Source: Thauera sp. (GTDB lineage Bacteria; Pseudomonadota; Gammaproteobacteria; Burkholderiales; Rhodocyclaceae). From it: a DNA stretch of 32,953 nt. How positions within the stretch are numbered: the first letter of the stretch is position 1; every line of letters begins with the position of its first letter. Where the stretch lies: contig JAUVWV010000006.1 of assembly GCA_030603925.1 (NCBI GenBank), forward strand, positions 1 to 32,953. Direction: 5' to 3'. A program made the position numbers and the translations under genes. Below, piece by piece: positions 26,137-32,953 of the stretch. The notes under the pieces are model-generated. The model ran no database searches and was not told where the DNA came from. It saw only the letters and a program-made list of their open reading frames with translations.

Positions 26137-27246
26137 ATGGCACAGCCCGACTTCGGCTATCGGAGCGAAACCGGCGTGGCACGCGTGCGGGGGGACTGGA
26201 CCCTGCGCGCGCTTGCGCCAACGGTAGGCACACTGCGCCGGCAGCTCGCCGGTGTGCCGCAGGATGCGGACTGGCGGCTGGACGAACTCGAGCGCCTCGA
26301 CAGCTTCGGCGCCACCTTGCTGTGGCGGGCCTGGGGGCGGCGCTGGCCGGCCCGCCTGCAGCTTGGCGACGAACAGCGCCGCTTGCTGGAGGACATTGCC
26401 GCGGCGAGCGCCCAGCCGGTGCCCGTTCCGCCGCGTTTCACCGCAGTCGACGCGCTGGTGCTGCTCGGCACCGCGGTGCTGGCCTTCCGCGCGCACCTGG
26501 CGGACTTCATCCGCCTGCTCGGCCAGTTGCTGCTCGATCTGCTCAGGCTGCTGCGCCAGCCGCGCGAATGGCCGCTGCTGGAGATCAGCGCCAACCTGCA
26601 CAAGGTCGGCGTAAAGGCGATGCCGGTGACCGCGCTGGTGGGCTTTCTCATCGGCGTGGTGCTGTCCTACCTGTCCGCCTTGCAGCTGCGCGCCTTCGGC
26701 GCGGACATCTTCATCGTGAACATCCTTGGCCTGGGCATCATCCGTGAACTCGGCCCGGTACTCGTGTCGGTGCTGGTGGCGGGGCGTTCCGGTTCGGCGA
26801 TGACCGCGCAACTGGGGGTGATGCGGGTCACCGAGGAGGTGGATGCGCTGTCGGCGATGGGCATCTCGCGCACCATCCGCCTGGTGCTGCCGAAGGTGAT
26901 CGCGCTGACCCTGGCGATGCCGCTGCTCGTGTTGTGGACCTCCGGCGTGGCGCTGTTCGGTGGCATGGTCTCGGCCTGGGTGCAGCTCGACCTGTCCTTC
27001 GGATTCTTTATCGACACGCTGCCGCGCGTGGTGCCGATCGCCAACCTCTACATCGGGCTCGCCAAGGGGGCGGTGTTCGGCCTGCTGATCGCCCTGGTGG
27101 CCTGCCACTTCGGCCTGCGCGTGGCGCCCAACACCGAGAGCCTGTCGTCCAATACCACGGCCTCGGTGGTCAGCGCGATCACCCTGGTGATCCTGGTCGA
27201 CGCGGTGTTCGCCATCGCCACGCGTTCCATCGGGGTGCCGGGGTGA
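26137..27246 (+). CDS. MlaE-family ABC transporter permease with N-terminal STAS-like extension
   Basis: GVKAMPVTALVGFLIGVVLSYLSALQLRAFGA, ELGPVLVSVLVAGRSGSAMTAQLGVMRVTEEVDAL; about 120-aa soluble N-terminal region. Confidence 0.92.
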   Translation: MAQPDFGYRSETGVARVRGDWTLRALAPTVGTLRRQLAGVPQDADWRLDELERLDSFGATLLWRAWGRRWPARLQLGDEQRRLLEDIAAASAQPVPVPPRFTAVDALVLLGTAVLAFRAHLADFIRLLGQLLLDLLRLLRQPREWPLLEISANLHKVGVKAMPVTALVGFLIGVVLSYLSALQLRAFGADIFIVNILGLGIIRELGPVLVSVLVAGRSGSAMTAQLGVMRVTEEVDALSAMGISRTIRLVLPKVIALTLAMPLLVLWTSGVALFGGMVSAWVQLDLSFGFFIDTLPRVVPIANLYIGLAKGAVFGLLIALVACHFGLRVAPNTESLSSNTTASVVSAITLVILVDAVFAIATRSIGVPG

Positions 27247-28022
27247 GCGCGGCGCCGGTCATCGAACTGCGCGACGTGGTGACCCGCTTCGGACGCAACC
27301 TGGTGCACGACGGCGTGGACCTCGCCGTAGCAGCCGGCGAGGTGGTCGCCCTGGTGGGGGGGTCGGGCAGCGGCAAGACCACCTTGCTGCGCCACATCAT
27401 CGGCCTTACCCGGCCGTCCGCGGGCACGGTACGCCTGTTCGGCGAACCGCTGCTGGACGGTCCGGCCGAGCGCGTGCGCGCCCTGCAGCGCCGCTTCGGC
27501 GTGCTGTTCCAGCAGGGGGCGCTGTTCTCCGCCTTCAGCGTGGCCGAGAACATCGCCTTTCCGCTGCGCGAGAGCAGGGTGGCGAACGAGGCCGAGATCC
27601 GCGACCTGGTCGCCCTCAAGCTGGCCATGGTGGAACTCGAGCCGGCGCATGCCCTGCTCAAGCCTGCGGAGCTTTCCGGCGGCATGGTCAAGCGGGTGGC
27701 GCTGGCGCGCGCGCTTGCCCTGGAGCCCGAACTGCTGTTGTTGGACGAGCCCACCGCCGGGCTGGATCCGGACCGCAGTGCCGCCTTCGTGGCGCTCATT
27801 CGCAGCCTGCAGCGGCGTCTCGGCCTCACCGTGGTGCTGGTGACCCACGACGTGGATACCCTGGCGGCGCTGGCGACGCGCGTCGCGGTGCTCGGGGAGC
27901 GGCGCATCCTCAGCTACGCTACGCTGGACGACACCCTCAAGGTGGACCACCCCTTCATCCGCCGCTTCTTTCACGGCGAACACGGCAGGCGCGCACTGGC
28001 GCGCGCCCAGGGAGGAGATTGA
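27243..28022 (+). CDS. MlaF-like ABC transporter ATP-binding protein
   Basis: LVGGSGSGKTTLLRHIIGL, ELSGGMVKRVALARALALEPELLLLDEPTAGLDP; GTG start overlapping the permease stop. Confidence 0.94.
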   Translation: MSAAPVIELRDVVTRFGRNLVHDGVDLAVAAGEVVALVGGSGSGKTTLLRHIIGLTRPSAGTVRLFGEPLLDGPAERVRALQRRFGVLFQQGALFSAFSVAENIAFPLRESRVANEAEIRDLVALKLAMVELEPAHALLKPAELSGGMVKRVALARALALEPELLLLDEPTAGLDPDRSAAFVALIRSLQRRLGLTVVLVTHDVDTLAALATRVAVLGERRILSYATLDDTLKVDHPFIRRFFHGEHGRRALARAQGGD

Positions 28023-28023
28023 T

Positions 28024-28980
28024 ATGGAAAACCGTGCGCACGCGCTGGCGGCGGGCGTCTTCGCAGTGCTGCTGGGCACCGCCCTGGTCGCCGCACTGTG
28101 GTGGTTCTCCGACGGGCGCGAACCGATGCGCGACTACATGTTGGTGTCCAACGGCAAGGTGACCGGTCTCAACGTGCAGGCCCAGGTGCGCTACCGCGGC
28201 ATCTCGGCGGGCAAGGTGACCGGCATCCGGGTGGATCCGGCCGACCCGCGCTACATCCTGGTGAGCATCCGCATCCGCGAGGAATTGCCGGTGACCCGCG
28301 GCACCCGCGCCAGCCTGGGCTACCAGGGGGTGACCGGGCTGGCCTTCGTCCAGCTCGACGACAGCGGCGAAGATCCCACGCCGTTACAGGCACCCGATGG
28401 CGGCATCCCGCGCATTGCGCTGGAGCCGGGCCTGATGGACCAGGTCACCGATGCGGCGCTGCATGCCATGCAGCGCTTCCGCGAGGTCGCCGACCGCACT
28501 GCGGCCTTCTTCGACGAAGACAACATTGAGCGCTTCACCAGCACGCTGGCACGCCTTGAGTCCGCCGCGGTCGGCGTAGACCGCACCTTCCGCGTGGCCC
28601 CGGAGGCCTTCGCCGCGGTGCGCGACACGCTCAATCCGGAGAACATGCGGCGCTTCTCGGCCACCCTGGAGAGCCTGGAGCGCGCCAGCGCGCAGGCCGA
28701 ACCGGCAGTGGTGGAGATGCGCGAGCTGATGGCGCGCGTCTCGGGCATGGCAGAACGGCTCGACCGGGCCGCCGCGGCGGCCAGCGATGGCGTGCTCGAC
28801 GACACCCTGCCGCAGCTCAACGAACTGCTCACCGAACTGGTCACCACCTCGCGCCGTCTCGGTCGCCTGATCGAGGACGTCGACAGCGCGCCGCAGATCC
28901 TGCTCACCGGACGCGGCAAGCGCCAGCCCGGACCGGGCGAGGAAGGTTTCGAAGCGCCGCGCGATGCGGCCGCACGCTGA
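28024..28980 (+). CDS. MCE/MlaD-family substrate-binding protein
   Basis: N-terminal TM plus VSNGKVTGLNVQAQVRYRGISAGKVTGIRVDP...VTRGTRASLGYQGVTGLAFVQLDD (MCE domain). Confidence 0.93.
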   Translation: MENRAHALAAGVFAVLLGTALVAALWWFSDGREPMRDYMLVSNGKVTGLNVQAQVRYRGISAGKVTGIRVDPADPRYILVSIRIREELPVTRGTRASLGYQGVTGLAFVQLDDSGEDPTPLQAPDGGIPRIALEPGLMDQVTDAALHAMQRFREVADRTAAFFDEDNIERFTSTLARLESAAVGVDRTFRVAPEAFAAVRDTLNPENMRRFSATLESLERASAQAEPAVVEMRELMARVSGMAERLDRAAAAASDGVLDDTLPQLNELLTELVTTSRRLGRLIEDVDSAPQILLTGRGKRQPGPGEEGFEAPRDAAAR

Positions 28981-29615
28981 TGAGGATGCGCATGCTGAAA
29001 CGCCTGACCCCATTGTTCGCCCGTTGCACGCTGGCCGCCGCGCTGGGTGGTTGTGCCGGACTGGGTACGCCGCCCAACGATCTGGCGCTGTTCGATCTCG
29101 GCCTGGCCGACCCGGTGCCGGTCAATGGCGTGGCGCGCCCCTCATCGGTGGAGGTGCGCGCGCCTTCCTGGCTCACCACCAGTGCGATGCAGTATCGCCT
29201 GGCCTATGCCGAACCGCTGCGCCGGCAGACCTACGCGCAGAGCCGCTGGGCCGCCACGCCTGCGGAGATGCTCACGCGCGCGCTCGATCGCGCACTGCTG
29301 GTGCCCGGTGCGGAACACAGCGGCTGCCGGCTGCGCGTCGAGCTCGACGAGTTCGCACAGGTCTTTGACAGCGCCGAGCGCAGCCATGTGCTGATCGCGG
29401 CGCGCGCGACGCTGCTGCCGCAGCGCGGCGAGAGCCCGGTGGCCGGGCGCGACCTGAACCTGCGCGTACCCGCCGAACCGGCCGATGCGCAGGGCGGCGT
29501 GCTGGCCGCACGGGCGGCGACACGCGCACTTGCCGCAGAGCTTGGCACCTGGTTCGAAAGCCTTGACCCTGGTGGCACGGCGGGATTGAATGGCAGGGCC
29601 GCTTGCCGGCCCTGA
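28980..29615 (+). CDS. ABC-type transport auxiliary lipoprotein (PqiC/DUF330-like)
   Basis: Lipobox LGGC near the N-terminus; LAYAEPLRRQTYAQSRWAATPAEMLTRAL; position after MCE gene. Confidence 0.8.
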   Translation: MRMRMLKRLTPLFARCTLAAALGGCAGLGTPPNDLALFDLGLADPVPVNGVARPSSVEVRAPSWLTTSAMQYRLAYAEPLRRQTYAQSRWAATPAEMLTRALDRALLVPGAEHSGCRLRVELDEFAQVFDSAERSHVLIAARATLLPQRGESPVAGRDLNLRVPAEPADAQGGVLAARAATRALAAELGTWFESLDPGGTAGLNGRAACRP

Positions 29616-29671
29616 GGCACGGCCCTGGGGACGGCGGCCACGGCACCGCACAAGGACAACGTGGAGACATC

Positions 29672-31324
29672 ATGAGCGCACCGCAATCGTCGCCTTACGA
29701 GCATGGCCTGCAACGCAACGCCGCCAATTACGTACCGCTCACGCCGCTGAGCTTTCTCGAGCGCAGCGCCTACGTTTATCCCGAGCGTAGTGCCGTGCTC
29801 CACGGCGCGCGGCGCTACACCTGGCGCGAGGTGCTGGAGCGCAGCCGCCGCCTGGCCTCGGCCCTGCGCCAGCTGGGCGTGCAGCGCAAGGACACGGTGG
29901 CGGTGGTGCTCAACAACACGCCGGAGATGTACGAATGCCATTTCGGCATTCCCGCCTGCGGCGCGGTGGCCAACACCATCAATACCCGGCTCGACGCGGA
30001 AACCATCGCCTTCATCCTGAACCACGGTGAAGCCAGGGTGCTGATCACCGACCGCGAGTACTCGCGCACGGTCGCGAAGGCCATCGAACTGGCCGGCCGG
30101 CAGGACATGATCGTGATCGACGTCGACGACCCGGAGTACAGCGGCCCGGGCGAGCGCGTCGGGCGCATGGACTACGAAGCCCTGCTGCAACTCGGCAGTC
30201 GGGACTTCGCCTTCGAGACGCCGGTCGACGAGTGGGACGCCATCTCGCTCAACTACACCTCGGGCACCACCGGCAACCCCAAGGGCGTGGTGTATCACCA
30301 CCGCGGCGCCTACCTCAACGCGCTGAGCAACATCGTGTCCTGGGGCATGCCGCCGCATGCGGTCTATCTGTGGACCCTGCCGATGTTCCACTGCAACGGC
30401 TGGTGCTTCGCATGGACCATGGCGGCCAATGCCGGCGTGAACGTCTGCCTGCGCCGGGTCGATCCGCGCCTGATCTTCGAGGCGATCCGCGCGCACGGTG
30501 TCACGCACTATTGCGGCGCGCCCATCGTGCATTCGATGCTGGCCAATGCGCCGGCCGAATGGCGCAAAGGCATCGACCACAAGGTGTACGGCCTGGTGGC
30601 CGCGGCCCCGCCCCCGGCGGCGGTGATCGAGGGCATGGCAAAGATCGGCTTCGACATCACCCACGTGTATGGCCTCACCGAAACCTACGGTCCCGCCTCG
30701 GTATGTGCCAAGCACGATGAATGGAACGCGCTGCCGCTGGCCGAGCAGGTGGCGAAGAACGGCCGCCAGGGGGTGCGCTATCACGCCCAGGAGGCGATCA
30801 CGGTGATCGACCCGCAGACCATGCAGCCGGTGCCGTGGGACGGCGAGACCATGGGTGAGATCATGTTCCGCGGCAACCTGGTGATGAAGGGTTACCTGAA
30901 GAACGAGAAGGCCACCGCAGAGGCCTTTGCCGACGGCTGGTACCACACCGGCGATCTGGCGGTGATGCAGCCGGACGGCTATGTGAAGATCAAGGACCGC
31001 TCCAAGGACATCATCATTTCCGGCGGGGAAAACATCTCGTCCATCGAGGTCGAGGATGCGCTCTACAAGCATCCCGCGGTGATGGCCGCGGCGGTGGTGG
31101 CCGCACCCGACGAGAAGTGGGGCGAGGTGCCGTGCGCCTTTGTCGAGCTCAAGGAGGGCGCCAGCGCCAGCGCCGAGGAGATCGCGGCGCACTGCAGGCA
31201 GCACCTGGCCGGCTTCAAGGTGCCGAAGAAGATCGTCTTCGCCGAACTGCCGAAGACCTCCACTGGCAAGATCCAGAAGTTCGTGCTGCGCGAGCGGGCG
31301 CGCTCGACCGCCGCAATCGAGTGA
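29672..31324 (+). CDS. Acyl-CoA synthetase (AMP-binding family)
   Basis: LNYTSGTTGNPKGVVYHHRGAY, HVYGLTETYGP, GWYHTGDLAVMQPDGYVKIKDRSKDIIISGGENISSIEVE, PKTSTGKIQKFVLR. Confidence 0.96.
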   Translation: MSAPQSSPYEHGLQRNAANYVPLTPLSFLERSAYVYPERSAVLHGARRYTWREVLERSRRLASALRQLGVQRKDTVAVVLNNTPEMYECHFGIPACGAVANTINTRLDAETIAFILNHGEARVLITDREYSRTVAKAIELAGRQDMIVIDVDDPEYSGPGERVGRMDYEALLQLGSRDFAFETPVDEWDAISLNYTSGTTGNPKGVVYHHRGAYLNALSNIVSWGMPPHAVYLWTLPMFHCNGWCFAWTMAANAGVNVCLRRVDPRLIFEAIRAHGVTHYCGAPIVHSMLANAPAEWRKGIDHKVYGLVAAAPPPAAVIEGMAKIGFDITHVYGLTETYGPASVCAKHDEWNALPLAEQVAKNGRQGVRYHAQEAITVIDPQTMQPVPWDGETMGEIMFRGNLVMKGYLKNEKATAEAFADGWYHTGDLAVMQPDGYVKIKDRSKDIIISGGENISSIEVEDALYKHPAVMAAAVVAAPDEKWGEVPCAFVELKEGASASAEEIAAHCRQHLAGFKVPKKIVFAELPKTSTGKIQKFVLRERARSTAAIE

Positions 31325-31423
31325 TCCGCGCTCGGAAACGGGCTGCGGAGGTGACCACGGCTACCGGGCGCGCTACCATGTTCGTCAGGTTGACGTGCAC
31401 GTAAACAAAACAGGAGGAGACCG

Positions 31424-32224
31424 ATGAGCGCCGTACCCGATGCTGCCGACCAACCCATGCTGCTGCGCCGTGACGAAGGCGGCGTGGCCTGGCTGACGCT
31501 GAACCGCCCGGGTCAGTTCAACGCGCTGTCGAAGGCGATGCTGGAGAACCTCATCGCCGCGATCGACGAGATCGCCGCCGACCGCAGCGTGCGCGTGGTG
31601 GTGTTGTCCGGGGAAGGCAAGGCCTTCTGCGCCGGGCACGACCTGAAGGAGATGCGCGGCAACCACAACCTGGCCTTTCAGCAGGAACTCTTCCGCCTGT
31701 GCGGCAAGTTCATGATGAAGCTCACCGAACTGCCGCAACCGGTGATCGCCCGGGTGCATGGCATCGCCACCGCGGCGGGCTGCCAACTTGTGTCGATGTG
31801 CGACCTCGCGGTGGCCGCGGATGTGGCCCGCTTCGCCGTGTCGGGCATCAATGTCGGCCTGTTCTGCGCCACGCCGAGCGTGGGGCTGTCGCGCAACATG
31901 GGGCGCAAGCAGGCCTTCGAGATGCTGGTGACGGGCGACTTCATCGACGCGGCCGAGGCGCAACGGCGTGGCCTGATCAACCGCGTGGTGCCGCTCGAGC
32001 AACTCGACGAGGAAGTCGGGCGGCTGGCCACCGCGGTGGTCGCCAAGTCGCCGCTGGCCATCCAGATGGGCAAGCAGATGTTCTACAAGCAGCTCGAGAT
32101 GGGACTGGACGCCGCCTACCAGATGGCGGCCGAGACCATGGCCTGCAACATGATGAGCGAAGACGCCGCGGAGGGCATCGATGCCTTCATCGCCAAGCGC
32201 AAGCCGGCGTGGCGCGGCAAGTGA
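31424..32224 (+). CDS. Enoyl-CoA hydratase/isomerase family protein
   Basis: VAWLTLNRPGQFNALSKAML, GEGKAFCAGHDLKEM, ARVHGIATAAGCQLVSMCDLAVAA; AGGAGGAGA RBS. Confidence 0.95.
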   Translation: MSAVPDAADQPMLLRRDEGGVAWLTLNRPGQFNALSKAMLENLIAAIDEIAADRSVRVVVLSGEGKAFCAGHDLKEMRGNHNLAFQQELFRLCGKFMMKLTELPQPVIARVHGIATAAGCQLVSMCDLAVAADVARFAVSGINVGLFCATPSVGLSRNMGRKQAFEMLVTGDFIDAAEAQRRGLINRVVPLEQLDEEVGRLATAVVAKSPLAIQMGKQMFYKQLEMGLDAAYQMAAETMACNMMSEDAAEGIDAFIAKRKPAWRGK

Positions 32225-32240
32225 GCCGCCCGACGGCGGC

Positions 32241-32953
32241 GTGCTGATCGACACCCACTGTCATCTGGACGCCGCCGAGTTCGACGCCGACCGCGCCGCG
32301 GTGCTGGCCGCGGCACGGTCGGCCGGCGTGCGTGGCATCGTGCTGCCGGCAGTCGATGTGGCGAGTTTCGCGCGCGTGGCGGCGCTGGCTGCGGCCCATG
32401 CGGAGATTCGCCCCGCCTACGGCATCCATCCGCTGTATGTGGACCGCGCCGCCGAGGCCGACCTGGCGCGTCTGGCGGACTGCCTCGCCACGCACGACGA
32501 TGCGGTGGCGGTCGGCGAGATCGGTCTGGACAACTACGTGCAGGATGCCGATCCGCAGCGTCAGGAGCACTTCTTCATCGAACAGCTCAGGCTTGCGCGC
32601 GCTTTCGATCTGCCGGTGATCCTGCACATCCGCCGCGCGCAGGATGCGGTGCTCAAGCAGTTGCGCCGCATTCCCGTGCCGGGCGGCATCGCCCACGCCT
32701 TCAATGGCAGCCGCCAGCAAGCGGACGCCTTCATCGCGTTGGGATTCAAGCTCGGTTTCGGCGGTGCGATGAGCTTCGAGGGTTCGCGCCGCATCCGCGA
32801 ACTGGCCGCCACGCTGCCGCTGGAGGCCATCGTGCTGGAGACCGACGCGCCGGACATGGCGCCGGCCTGGGGGCAGGGGCGGCGCAATGAACCGGCCAAT
32901 CTGGCGCGTTATGCGCAACTGCTGGCAGCGCTGCGCGGCCTGGATGCAGACGC
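32241..32953 (+). CDS. TatD family metal-dependent hydrolase, 5' portion (runs off window end)
   Basis: From GTG 32241: VLIDTHCHLDAAEFDADRAAVLAAARSAGVRGIVLPAVD...; later AVGEIGLD, LETDAPD motifs. Not in ORF track because truncated. Confidence 0.88.
   Translation, partial: MLIDTHCHLDAAEFDADRAAVLAAARSAGVRGIVLPAVDVASFARVAALAAAHAEIRPAYGIHPLYVDRAAEADLARLADCLATHDDAVAVGEIGLDNYVQDADPQRQEHFFIEQLRLARAFDLPVILHIRRAQDAVLKQLRRIPVPGGIAHAFNGSRQQADAFIALGFKLGFGGAMSFEGSRRIRELAATLPLEAIVLETDAPDMAPAWGQGRRNEPANLARYAQLLAALRGLDAD

Noticed and set aside
29231-31204. 657-aa minus ORF antisense to the acyl-CoA synthetase (similarly 24126-26138, 23074-24519, 3079-4674, 903-2198)
   Set aside because: All are antisense shadows of well-supported conserved genes with skewed composition and no domain signature.

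Overview
This GC-rich, gene-dense chromosomal window looks betaproteobacterial (Rhodocyclales/Zoogloeaceae-like by gene content; lineage is an inference). It is mostly conserved housekeeping genes: bioA (5' fragment), yaaA, an M14 carboxypeptidase, deaD, a cold-shock protein, mfd, an AmmeMemoRadiSam cluster (amrB-amrA-amrS), ispD-ispF, a PEGA/DUF1566-type lipoprotein, a host-attachment-like protein, mtfA plus an EamA transporter, relA, divergent ppk1/ppx, an Mla/Pqi-like MCE lipid-transport operon, acyl-CoA synthetase, enoyl-CoA hydratase and a TatD-like 5' fragment. I see no phage, IS transposase, CRISPR array, tRNA or rRNA. The most interesting non-ordinary signals are: (1) two diverged copies, in opposite orientation, of a short non-coding repeat with CTAGCCCGCA.../...TGCGGGCTAG termini (183 bp inside the amr cluster, about 121 bp abutting ispD), a MITE-like candidate; (2) two REP/REPIN clusters flanking relA, with alternating subtypes and compensatory stem changes, one of which supplies the relA stop codon; (3) the AmmeMemoRadiSam cluster with a downstream alpha/beta-hydrolase-like protein whose catalytic motifs look degenerate; (4) several unexplained dyads. 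All calls come from reading the sequence; no database search was run.
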